NCBI GenBank assembly: GCA_902770965.1
Contig: CACXUY010000020.1
Coordinates: 21,224 to 85,223 of the forward strand
Reading direction: 5' to 3'
Origin: an uncultured Lachnospiraceae bacterium
GTDB lineage: Bacteria; Bacillota; Clostridia; Lachnospirales; Lachnospiraceae
Length of the DNA: 64,000 nt
The notes under the pieces are model-generated. The model worked only from the letters and a program-made list of their open reading frames with translations. It made no database searches and was not told the DNA's origin. A program made the translations under genes and the position numbers. Below, piece by piece: positions 8,759-16,646 of this stretch (within the stretch, counting starts at the first letter, position 1; the number at the start of each line of letters is the position of its first letter).

Positions 8759-10174
8759 TCAATCATCATCCATGCCGATAACACTTATCAACTCGCCGGT
8801 TAAGTCATATTCATCCGCTCCGGTGACCCTCGCCATGATAAAATCTCCGGTGACAAGAGGGCAGTCGCTCTTGATAAATATATATCCATCGACATCCGGG
8901 GCATCCCTGTAAGTCCTTCCGACATAGACATCCTCTTCAGGAAGCCGTCCCTCGACCATAACCTTCATGACGCTCCCGACCAATTTCTGAGAACGTTCAT
9001 ATGAGATGCTCTGCTGAATAGACATGAGTTCATCCCTGCGCTGCTCCTTGACCTCCTCTGGTATCTGGCCTGGCATACGCGCTGCTGGAGTGCCTTCTTC
9101 CTGTGAGTAGGCAAATACGCCGAGACGGTCGAAACGCATTTCTTCGATGAAATTGATCAGCACCTCATGGTCTTCCTCTGTCTCCTGTGGAAAGCCCGAA
9201 ATCAACGTCGTCCTGAGCGCGATGCCAGGTATATCACGCCGAAGCCATGCGATGATGCTCCTCAGATCCGCCTGAGAGGTACGTCTACCCATCCTCTTCA
9301 GCACAGAATCGCTCGCGTGCTGTATTGGAATATCCAGATAACGGCAGATCTTCTCCTCATCGCGGATTGTATCGACCAGCTCCTGATACATCTCTTCCGG
9401 GTAGCAATACTCCACCCGTACCCACTCTACTCCGGATATGGCAGCCAGCTTCTTGAGAAGGACATGAAGCCTTTTCTCTCCATATAAATCAAGTCCATAG
9501 ACTGTGGTCTCCTGAGCGACCACTATCAATTCCTTAACGCCTTGAGCCGCAAGGTCATTGGCTTCCGCTATAATATCCTCTTCGGGGATGCTGCGATACC
9601 GGCCGCGCACACTGGGGATAACGCAGTAAGTGCAATGCTTGCCGCAGCCCTCCGCGATCTTCAGATACGCGAAATGCCCTCCGGTAGTAAGTACTCTTTT
9701 CCCCTTAATCTCAGGAAGCCTGTCCAAATCGCAAAAGACAGTATTCTTGATATCCGTCTTGATATCCGTCTTGATATCCTTGCCGGGCATGCCTTTGTCA
9801 GTGACCATTTCACCCACTGCTTCATTCATGACGGCATCCACTGTCTTCGCGATGCTGTCATAAGCCGTGGTTCCGACTACTGCATCGACCTCCGGCATCT
9901 CGGACAGTATTTCTTCACGATATCTCTGTGCCAGGCAGCCCGTAACTATCAGAGCCTTGCAGTTACCGACATCCTTCTGCTTTGCCATCTCAAGGATGGT
10001 ATCTATGCTCTCCTCCTTGGCAGGTCCTATGAAGCAGCAGCTGTTTACAATGATGACATCCGCCTCGCTCTCATCATCCGTGAACTCATAAGAGCTTCTC
10101 TGAAGGATGCCCATCATATTCTCAGTATCAACAAGATTCTTATCACAGCCCAAAGAGACAAACATTATCTTCAT
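8759..10174 (-). CDS. rimO: Ribosomal protein S12 methylthiotransferase
   Basis: Radical-SAM enzyme that adds a methylthio group to an aspartate of ribosomal protein S12. Domain order: UPF0004 domain (VSLGCDKNLVDTE at residues 6-18, further cluster cysteines NSCCF and TGCLAQR), the radical SAM CX3CX2C motif in GCGKHCTYCVIP, and a C-terminal TRAM domain. The 471 residues exceed the usual ~440 because of an insert near residues 130-145 containing the direct repeat KTDIKTDIK. It starts inside the stop of rpoZ (TGATG), so the two are translationally coupled. Confidence 0.95.
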   Translation of the reverse strand: MKIMFVSLGCDKNLVDTENMMGILQRSSYEFTDDESEADVIIVNSCCFIGPAKEESIDTILEMAKQKDVGNCKALIVTGCLAQRYREEILSEMPEVDAVVGTTAYDSIAKTVDAVMNEAVGEMVTDKGMPGKDIKTDIKTDIKNTVFCDLDRLPEIKGKRVLTTGGHFAYLKIAEGCGKHCTYCVIPSVRGRYRSIPEEDIIAEANDLAAQGVKELIVVAQETTVYGLDLYGEKRLHVLLKKLAAISGVEWVRVEYCYPEEMYQELVDTIRDEEKICRYLDIPIQHASDSVLKRMGRRTSQADLRSIIAWLRRDIPGIALRTTLISGFPQETEEDHEVLINFIEEMRFDRLGVFAYSQEEGTPAARMPGQIPEEVKEQRRDELMSIQQSISYERSQKLVGSVMKVMVEGRLPEEDVYVGRTYRDAPDVDGYIFIKSDCPLVTGDFIMARVTGADEYDLTGELISVIGMDDD

Positions 10175-10575
10175 CAGTTCAGGTCTCTCTCATCCTCATC
10201 ACTGTCTTCATCGTCATCATCAAGACCGTCTTCAGCATCAATATCGTAGCCATCATCCAGCTCGGATTCATCATCGTCGACATCCGTGTCAAAGGATTTA
10301 TCGTACATCGTAACAAAAGGCATCCTTGCCTCGATATCTGCATCGCTGCTTCCCTCAGAAACAATGTGGATATCACCCTCCGCAAGCTCTTCCACCGCGA
10401 TACTAAGAGCCTTGCGCTTATCGCAAATATGGTTGAGACGGTCGGAAGCTACGATCTGGCGGGCTCTTTTTGCCGTTCCCATAACGATAGAGTACCTGCT
10501 GTGCACGATAGGCTCGCCATCCTCGGAATTCTTGTTAACCGCATTCATAAGCTCTTTGTAAGAAGGATGTATCAT
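10174..10575 (-). CDS. rpoZ: RNA polymerase omega subunit with long acidic tail
   Basis: Small RNA polymerase subunit aiding beta' folding and assembly. The N-terminal half carries the omega signature: a YSIVMGTAKRARQI helix, a DKRKALSIAVEELAEGDI segment and preceding ASDRLN. At 133 residues it is about 50 longer than usual; the extra C-terminus is extremely rich in Asp/Glu (residues ~95-133). Position between gmk and rimO agrees with the conserved yicC-remA-gmk-rpoZ order. RBS AGGAG lies 11 nt upstream. Confidence 0.9.
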   Translation of the reverse strand: MIHPSYKELMNAVNKNSEDGEPIVHSRYSIVMGTAKRARQIVASDRLNHICDKRKALSIAVEELAEGDIHIVSEGSSDADIEARMPFVTMYDKSFDTDVDDDESELDDGYDIDAEDGLDDDDEDSDEDERDLN

Positions 10576-10709
10576 GTTATCTCTGTCTCCTTTTCTTTAT
10601 GTAAAATGATCCTTATTGATTATCAATTTCGTGTTATGGTTCATATATCAAAGCTGCTTGCGGAATTGTTCCGTTCTTAGCGCCTCCGCAGTTCTTCAAG
10701 ACCTTGAAT

Positions 10710-11351
10710 TCAAATAGTCTCCAGAAGCTTTTCGATATCGCCCTTCAAGGAAAGGGCAAGCCCAATATTTTTTTCTTTATATACAGCGGCCGCAGAAGGA
10801 TTCTCTATGACCTCACGCAGCTGCTCGGCGCAGACGTCAACGTCATCGTTGATCAGGATACATCTGTACTCCGGGATGAACTCGGTCTCTTCTGCTGCCC
10901 GCAAAAGGCGCTTGCGTATAGTCTCAACGTCCTCTGTCCCCCTGCCGCTCAGCCTCCTATACAGCTCCTGTGCCGAAGGCGGGATGATATAGACCAGCAG
11001 CGCGTCGGGACATCTCTTCCTCACGTCAAGTGCCCCCTTGACCTCTATGTCCAGCATAGCTCTCTCGCCCCTTGCGAAGCATTCATAAATAGGAACTGCC
11101 GGGGTGCCGTAACGGTTGTCCGCATATCTGGCATGCTCAAGAAGCTCATCCCTCTCCTCTAAACCGTCAAACTCCTCATCTGAGATGAAGAGATAATCCA
11201 CGCCGTGGACTTCCGCCGGCCGCGGCTTTCTGGTCGTGGCGGAGACGGAAAAGAAATATTTGTCGTTATTCTCAAAGAACCTCTTTATGACCGTACCCTT
11301 GCCGGCTCCCGAAAAACCCGAAATGACTATCAATCTGACTTCATCTGACAT
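10710..11351 (-). CDS. gmk: Guanylate kinase
   Basis: Phosphorylates GMP to GDP. 213 residues, with P-loop GFSGAGKGT at residues 8-16 and GMP-binding residues in SATTRKPRPAEVHGVDY and the ARYADNRYGTP segment. The ATG follows AGGAGAATAATAC. It lies 29 nt after remA and is followed by rpoZ, the conserved order in Firmicutes, which links GMP supply and (p)ppGpp-sensitive functions to the transcription machinery. Confidence 0.97.
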   Translation of the reverse strand: MSDEVRLIVISGFSGAGKGTVIKRFFENNDKYFFSVSATTRKPRPAEVHGVDYLFISDEEFDGLEERDELLEHARYADNRYGTPAVPIYECFARGERAMLDIEVKGALDVRKRCPDALLVYIIPPSAQELYRRLSGRGTEDVETIRKRLLRAAEETEFIPEYRCILINDDVDVCAEQLREVIENPSAAAVYKEKNIGLALSLKGDIEKLLETI

Positions 11352-11380
11352 GTATTATTCTCCTGCTATCCTAACAAATA

Positions 11381-11620
11381 CTACTCGCCCGTTATCTCCG
11401 CGCATCTTGCCGCTATCGTGTCAGGCAAAAGTGCTGATAAGATGACGTTCCCATTCTCAAGAACGATTATGCCCTTGGTCTTCCTGCCCTGAGTTGCGTC
11501 GATGGCGGTACCGTTGTCCTTGCAGGACTGCACCATCCTCTTCGATGGCGCCGAGTCCGGGCGGATGATAGAGACGACCATGTCCGGATTGGCATAGTTC
11601 CCATATCCGATATTCACCAT
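11381..11620 (-). CDS. remA: RemA/DUF370 family regulator
   Basis: Small DNA-binding protein; in Bacillus subtilis RemA activates matrix and osmoprotection genes by wrapping DNA. 79 residues, with NIGYGNY near the start, the IRPDSAPSKRM loop, DATQGRKTKG and VILSALLPDTIA, which are the family hallmarks. ATG 11620 is separated from the yicC stop by one base, implying coupling. A longer in-frame opening upstream overlaps yicC and is rejected. Confidence 0.93.
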   Translation of the reverse strand: MVNIGYGNYANPDMVVSIIRPDSAPSKRMVQSCKDNGTAIDATQGRKTKGIIVLENGNVILSALLPDTIAARCAEITGE

Positions 11621-11621
11621 C

Positions 11622-12506
11622 CTACTCAATGTTCTGCACCTGCTCTCTGATCTTCTCGATGACCGTCTTGAGGGAAACAGCAATGCCCGAGATCTCCATA
11701 TCGTTGCACTTGGAAAGGATCGTATTCGCCTCGCGGTTCATCTCCTGAGCTATAAAATCAAGCTTTCGCCCCGATTGTTCGCCGTCAGACGGCGCGAGGG
11801 CTGAACGCATGCTGTTGATATGGCTCTTGAGACGCACTGTCTCCTCGTCCACGCATATCTTGTCCGCAAATACAGCAGTCTCAGTAAGGATCCTGGCATC
11901 ATCGACAGACACTCCCTCCAGAAGCTCCCTGACCTTTGCCGTGAGCCGCTCTCTGTACTCCTCGACAACGCTGGGCGACCTGTTCTCTATGGCCGCAACC
12001 ATCTCCTCCATAGCGCATAGCTTCTGCGTGATATCCTCATGAAGTACAGTGCCCTCGAGCGTCCTCTGGGCATTGAACACCTCGCCCGCGCCCCTGATGG
12101 CTTTTTCAAGAAGATGCCACAGATTCTCGTCATCCTCGTCGACATTCTCCATGGTCAGGACTTCAGGCATCGAGGCAAGCTTCACAGCTGTCACATCGTT
12201 TGGCACGCCCAGCTCTTCGCTGATACGGCGGATATATCCAAGATACCCCTCTGCCAGGGACTGGCTGTAGCAAAGGGCCTTTCCCTGACTGCCCTCGCTC
12301 TCGGCTGTGACAAATACGTCAAGCTTGCCTCTGCTGGTATATTCTTTTATAACGCCGCGGGCCTTCACTTCAAACTGCATGAAGCGTCTGGGAAGCCTGA
12401 TGTTTATATCGAGGTAACGATGGTTGACGGCTTTCATCTCAACTAGTATCTTATTCGCCCCGTCAGAGGCCTCAGCCCTTCCGAAGCCTGTCATGCTTCT
12501 TATCAT
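11622..12506 (-). CDS. yicC: YicC/YloC family endoribonuclease
   Basis: YicC proteins are endoribonucleases acting in RNA turnover. 294 residues, with the family N-terminus MIRSMTGFGRAE, the VEMKAVNHRYLDINIRLPR segment and the C-terminal DUF1732 part (LDFIAQEMNREANTILSK). It is the first gene of a leftward block running at least through rimO, with a promoter at 12550-12578 that overlaps the rightward promoter of rqcH. Confidence 0.95.
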   Translation of the reverse strand: MIRSMTGFGRAEASDGANKILVEMKAVNHRYLDINIRLPRRFMQFEVKARGVIKEYTSRGKLDVFVTAESEGSQGKALCYSQSLAEGYLGYIRRISEELGVPNDVTAVKLASMPEVLTMENVDEDDENLWHLLEKAIRGAGEVFNAQRTLEGTVLHEDITQKLCAMEEMVAAIENRSPSVVEEYRERLTAKVRELLEGVSVDDARILTETAVFADKICVDEETVRLKSHINSMRSALAPSDGEQSGRKLDFIAQEMNREANTILSKCNDMEISGIAVSLKTVIEKIREQVQNIE

Positions 12507-12528
12507 AGAGGTCGCAATCCTTTCACGA

Positions 12529-12557
12529 TTGACATTGCATACAGAGTCTATTATAAT
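12529..12557 (+). promoter_or_regulatory. Promoter of rqcH
   Basis: Perfect consensus hexamers: TTGACA (12529-12534), 17 bp, TATAAT (12552-12557). Its -10 shares bases with the -10 of the divergent yicC promoter through the palindrome ATTATAAT. Confidence 0.85.
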
Positions 12558-12578
12558 CCCTGTGGATTTTCAAGTCAA
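12550..12578 (-). promoter_or_regulatory. Promoter of yicC-remA-gmk-rpoZ-rimO
   Basis: Leftward -35 TTGACT (12578-12573), 17 bp, -10 TATAAT (12555-12550). It overlaps the rqcH promoter by almost its full length, so two polymerases cannot occupy both at once. Confidence 0.85.
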
Positions 12579-12599
12579 TCAGAAAGGGGTGTATAACCG

Positions 12600-14369
12600 A
12601 TGGCCTTAGACGGAATAACAGTGGCAGCCGTCGCCTCACAGCTTAAGGGCAGCATCCTCGGCGGCAGGATCAGCCGCGTGGCGCAGCCTGAAAAAGATGA
12701 GCTTCTGATGACCATTAAGACATATGACGGACAATGCCGGCTTCTCATCTCCGCGAACGCGGGCCTCCCTCTCATATATTTAACAGACAAAAACAAACAG
12801 TCTCCCGCTGAAGCTCCTGTTTTTCTGATGCTGCTGAGAAAACACATCGGAAACGGCCGCATCATATCGGTGGAGCAGCAGGGGCTTGAGCGCATCATCC
12901 GGATCGGTATAGAACATCTTGACGAGATGGGCGACCTGCGCTCCATTTTTCTCGTGATAGAGCTCATGGGGAAGCATTCGAATATCATTCTCGTGGACGA
13001 AAATGATACTGTCATCGACAGTATACGCCGGGTGCCCGCGAATGTAAGCTCTGTGCGGGAAGTGCTGCCCGGGCGGGCTTATTTTGTACCTGACAATATA
13101 CGCAAGCTCGACTCGCTAAAGGTCAGCGAGGAAGAATTCTGCTCCGTGACCTGCAATGCCCCCGCGTCTGTCGCGAAAGCTCTCAGCTCTACCCTCGCCG
13201 GTATCAGCCCCATCATGGCCGAGGAGCTGTGCCACCGCTGCGGCATAGACTCGAATTTTCCTATACAGAGCCTGGAAACCGCAGAGCGCGAGCATCTCTT
13301 CCACACATTCCGGCGGCTCATGGACGAGACAGCGGAGGGTCATTTCCGGCCGATGATATACTATAAGAACGGCGTTCCCCGCGAGTTCGCGGCCGTTCCC
13401 ATGACGATATTCTCCGACTGTGAAGGGCATGCGTTTGACAGCATCAGTGAGGCGCTGCGCACCTATTATGAAGAGAAGGAGAACACCTCCCGCATCAGGC
13501 AGAAATCATATGACCTTCGCCATGTTATTTCCGTTTCCCTCGACCGCGTCCGCAGGAAATATGACCTGCAGCTTCGGCAGCTCAAGGACACGGAAAAGCG
13601 CGACAAATACCGTGTGTACGGCGAGCTCATCCAGACCTATGGGTACAGCTCATATGACGGCTCTGATTCCATGACGGCCGCTGATTTTTATGATGACAAT
13701 AAAGAGGTCAGGATCCCCATGGATCCTTCTCTTTCTGTGTCCGAGAACGCGCAGAGATATTTTGAGCGGTACGCCAAGCTGAAGCGGACCTACGAAGCTC
13801 TGATAACACAGACCAAGGACACTCAAGCAGAACTGTCGCATCTCGAATCTGTCCGGATATCACTTGAGACCGCGCAGGATGAGACTGACCTCGCTGAGAT
13901 AAAGAGGGAGCTGACCGAAGCGGGTTATATCAGGAAGCATGCAGCTTCAGCTAAAGGCGGACGCAAAGAGAAGGAGAAGACGAAGCGTGGAAAGCCGCTT
14001 CACTACCGCTCCAGCGACGGCTATGACATCTATGTGGGCAAGAACAACTATCAGAATGATGAACTTACCTTCCGCTTCGCCTCCGGCGGCGACTGGTGGT
14101 TCCACGCAAAAAAGCAGCCCGGCTCACACGTAGTGGTCAAGCTGCCTGATCCATCCATCGATCCGCCCGCTCGCCTCTTCAACGAAGCAGGACAGCTCGC
14201 GGCATTTTACTCCGCCGGCAAGGATGCCGACAAGGTCGAGATTGATTATGTGAAAAAACGCGAAGTCAAGAAGCCCTCAGGAGCGAAGCCCGGCTTCGTG
14301 GTATATTACACCAACTACTCCATGATCGCCACACCGAGTCTGGAGGGACTCACGCTGGTGGAGGAGTGA
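12600..14369 (+). CDS. rqcH: Ribosome quality control protein RqcH (NFACT)
   Basis: Rqc2/NEMF homologue that binds stalled 50S-peptidyl-tRNA complexes and recruits tRNA-Ala to add alanine tails that mark nascent chains for degradation. 589 residues in the family order: NFACT-N (1-~270, with MALDGITVAAV and IELMGKHSNIILVDEN), a middle helical/coiled-coil region (~270-440) and the C-terminal NFACT-R/DUF814 domain with RSSDGYDIYVGKNN and WWFHAKKQPGSHVV. Often annotated fibronectin-binding protein. AAAGGGG precedes the ATG. It is monocistronic from a consensus promoter. Confidence 0.93.
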   Translation: MALDGITVAAVASQLKGSILGGRISRVAQPEKDELLMTIKTYDGQCRLLISANAGLPLIYLTDKNKQSPAEAPVFLMLLRKHIGNGRIISVEQQGLERIIRIGIEHLDEMGDLRSIFLVIELMGKHSNIILVDENDTVIDSIRRVPANVSSVREVLPGRAYFVPDNIRKLDSLKVSEEEFCSVTCNAPASVAKALSSTLAGISPIMAEELCHRCGIDSNFPIQSLETAEREHLFHTFRRLMDETAEGHFRPMIYYKNGVPREFAAVPMTIFSDCEGHAFDSISEALRTYYEEKENTSRIRQKSYDLRHVISVSLDRVRRKYDLQLRQLKDTEKRDKYRVYGELIQTYGYSSYDGSDSMTAADFYDDNKEVRIPMDPSLSVSENAQRYFERYAKLKRTYEALITQTKDTQAELSHLESVRISLETAQDETDLAEIKRELTEAGYIRKHAASAKGGRKEKEKTKRGKPLHYRSSDGYDIYVGKNNYQNDELTFRFASGGDWWFHAKKQPGSHVVVKLPDPSIDPPARLFNEAGQLAAFYSAGKDADKVEIDYVKKREVKKPSGAKPGFVVYYTNYSMIATPSLEGLTLVEE

Positions 14370-14396
14370 AATTATACTCGTTCTGTTCAAAGAAAG

Positions 14397-14470
14397 GTAA
14401 CTATTCAGCATCCAGACTCGGGATGCCGCGCATCCCTCATTGCGAGGCGGCTAGGGGCGCTGAATACTTA
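14397..14470. repeat. Palindromic dispersed repeat, family 1, copy a
   Basis: About 74 bp bounded by GGTAACTATTCAGC and GCTGAATACTTATC, which form an inverted pair of ends. The interior (ACTCGGGATGC..GCATCCC, GCGAGGCGGC) is the reverse complement of the right half of the copy at 21027-21175. It lies just after rqcH. Confidence 0.75.
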
Positions 14471-14552
14471 TCAAAATTAATTTTTGCACACTTTGCCTCA
14501 GTTATTTCTCAGAGACAGTTTCTCATGTCGGCATAATACCATCGAAGGCATC

Positions 14553-15464
14553 CTAGAATATGGTCTTCATCGTCTCCTTCAGCGCAACCGCTGCCTTCGA
14601 GTGGTATCTGCCCGGCATCATCGCCAGTCCCAGCTCAAGGAAGCTGCCGTCCTCTCCCAGTGAAAGATATTCCGCATTTCTGTAATAGTGTCTGGAGCTG
14701 TAGTAAGTAAAGGCAAGCCCAAGACCGTAAGCGCCCATAGACGCAGCCATGAAGGCCGAAAGCTTATCATTGTATGCTTTTGGCTCCATATTGTGAGCCC
14801 GAAATATTTTTCTGGCTTCCCTTCCGAGTATCGTGTCCATATCACTGAGAAGGAATTCGAATTGTCCGGCATCACGGATATCGATACAGCGAGGTATCTG
14901 GCTCAGGCTGCCGTCCGGAACAGGCTTCGCGTATTGGAGCACCGGATGCCCTTCCCTTGTGATAAGACAGATTTCGTCTCTCATCAAAAACTCCACCTCT
15001 CCCCGCAGCGTCTTCGCCGGAAGCACTATCAACGCGAGGTCAAGCTCTCCATTTTGCAGCATCTGCTCCAAAACCATTGAATTTTCCTCGATGATTTTTA
15101 CCTCGACCTTGGGATACTCCAACCGAAAAGCATTCAATACGGGCGGAAGCAAAAACGATCCGCGGAAAGTACTTATCCCCATGATGACCCGCCCTTGCAC
15201 AAGCTCCCCTACATCCTGAATCCGATCGCGCACCCTGTGGTATTCCGAGAGCATTTGATAAGCATATTCTATCATCAGCCTTCCTTCCTCAGTAGGGCGA
15301 ACGCCTGTTGAAGTGCGGACGAATAACCTGCATCCCAATTCGTGTTCCATACCGGTCAGAAACTGGCTCAGGCTGGATTGTGCCATGAAAAGCCGCTGTG
15401 CGGCTCCTGAGATACTCCTTTCTTCCGCAATCGCAATCAGATAATTCATCTCTTTAATTTCCAT
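14553..15464 (-). CDS. LysR family transcriptional regulator
   Basis: 303 residues: an N-terminal winged helix-turn-helix (MNYLIAIAEERSISGAAQRL, QSSLSQFLTGMEHELG, residues 5-45) and a C-terminal periplasmic-binding-like effector domain from about residue 90. It is transcribed divergently from the DUF6282 hydrolase and permease genes, the classical arrangement for a LysR activator of a small catabolic unit, so its effector is probably the pathway substrate. ATG 15464 (AGGGGG upstream) matches the usual LysR N-terminus; an in-frame ATG at 15626 would add 54 residues not typical of the family. Confidence 0.9.
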   Translation of the reverse strand: MEIKEMNYLIAIAEERSISGAAQRLFMAQSSLSQFLTGMEHELGCRLFVRTSTGVRPTEEGRLMIEYAYQMLSEYHRVRDRIQDVGELVQGRVIMGISTFRGSFLLPPVLNAFRLEYPKVEVKIIEENSMVLEQMLQNGELDLALIVLPAKTLRGEVEFLMRDEICLITREGHPVLQYAKPVPDGSLSQIPRCIDIRDAGQFEFLLSDMDTILGREARKIFRAHNMEPKAYNDKLSAFMAASMGAYGLGLAFTYYSSRHYYRNAEYLSLGEDGSFLELGLAMMPGRYHSKAAVALKETMKTIF

Positions 15465-15714
15465 GCCAGACCCCCTTCCGCTGCCTCCTGCTGACAGCGC
15501 CCATAGCAGCTCCCTTGATGGCACCTTTAACGGTGTCTTTGACACCACATTCAATAGTGCTTTAACCATCGGTTTTTCCGATATCAAGTATAGCATTTTT
15601 CCTCTTTCGGCGATAGCCATTTTCATAGTATATTCTTATCAATCAAACAGACAGCCAAAGCAATTGATTTTGGCATGGATGGTATGCGAAAGGCATGCCA
15701 GGAAGGGGGAATAC

Positions 15715-16578
15715 ATGACGAAGGTATCTATGAAAGGCGTCTGCGACATGCACGTCCACACAAATCCCGATCTTCGGTTAAGGGCTTACAATGATTTCGA
15801 GCTTGCGGAAGCCGGCATCCGTGTCGGAGCCCGCGCGATCGTCATCAAATCGCACCTTGGCTTCACTGTAAACCGCGCGGCCATGGCCAACGAATTCATC
15901 CGCCGGATGTACGGCGATGATACCGGTTTTACGATGTATGGCGGCGTGGTCATGAACAAGGTGATCGGCGGCGTGAATCCGGAAGCGGTTGAAAAGGGCC
16001 TTAAGCTGGGTGCTAAGGTGATCTGGCTTCCGACTCAGTCCGCAAGACAGCATTTGCTGAAAATGGGCAAGGATCCGGCCGACGGCATCGAACTGGTCCG
16101 TGACGGAAAGGTTGTCCCTGAGCTGAAGGATGTATTCTCTCTTATCCGCGACTACGACGTCACCTTGGGAACCGCCCACGTGTCTCCTGAGGAAGCATTC
16201 GTTGTGGTGGAAGCAGCCCGTGATGCCGGGGTCAAGAAGATCGTCGTCACTCATCCTGAGTGGTGGATAGTAGGTATGAGCGTTGAGGATCAAGTCCGCA
16301 TGGTCCGTGATTATGACGTCATCCTGGAACGCTGCTACGCTCAGAACATGGGCGGCGGCGTCTACAAGAGCAATCTTCCTGACAACCTTGATATCATCCG
16401 TGAGGTCGGTTACAAAAATGTCATGGTCGATACCGACGGCGGCCAGACAGAGAATCCGCACTGGGAACTGGCTCTGGAGGAATATATGCAGTACCTTTCA
16501 GATCACGGAGTCACCGAGGACGAGCTTTACTACATGACCCGCACCATACCTTACCGCCTGCTAGGCATTGAAGACTGA
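15715..16578 (+). CDS. DUF6282 family amidohydrolase-like protein
   Basis: 287 residues resembling a metal-dependent TIM-barrel hydrolase: an N-terminal DMHVHTNPDLRLR metal motif (about residues 10-22), lysine-containing AIVIKSHLGFT, TAHVSPEEA, VTHPEWW and a C-terminal VDTDGGQ, which are plausible metal and catalytic positions. The substrate is unknown; the name DUF6282 is from memory of the family. It is the first gene after the LysR divergent region and is followed at 68 nt by a permease, suggesting uptake and hydrolysis of one small molecule. Start ATG 15715 follows GGAAGGGGGAATAC. Confidence 0.72.
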   Translation: MTKVSMKGVCDMHVHTNPDLRLRAYNDFELAEAGIRVGARAIVIKSHLGFTVNRAAMANEFIRRMYGDDTGFTMYGGVVMNKVIGGVNPEAVEKGLKLGAKVIWLPTQSARQHLLKMGKDPADGIELVRDGKVVPELKDVFSLIRDYDVTLGTAHVSPEEAFVVVEAARDAGVKKIVVTHPEWWIVGMSVEDQVRMVRDYDVILERCYAQNMGGGVYKSNLPDNLDIIREVGYKNVMVDTDGGQTENPHWELALEEYMQYLSDHGVTEDELYYMTRTIPYRLLGIED

Positions 16579-16646
16579 CCTGCTCCGGTCAGTTCATAGT
16601 GCCATGCGTATTATAAAACATAAACCTTTATAAAGGAGACCTTACC

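Noticed and set aside
15465..15626. 54-residue N-terminal extension of the LysR regulator
   Set aside because: LysR proteins begin at the helix-turn-helix; the extra part lies in the divergent promoter region.
15778..16461. Long minus-strand open frame (227 codons) opposite the DUF6282 gene
   Set aside because: Shadow frame created by codon bias of the plus-strand gene; no ribosome binding site and no recognisable domain.
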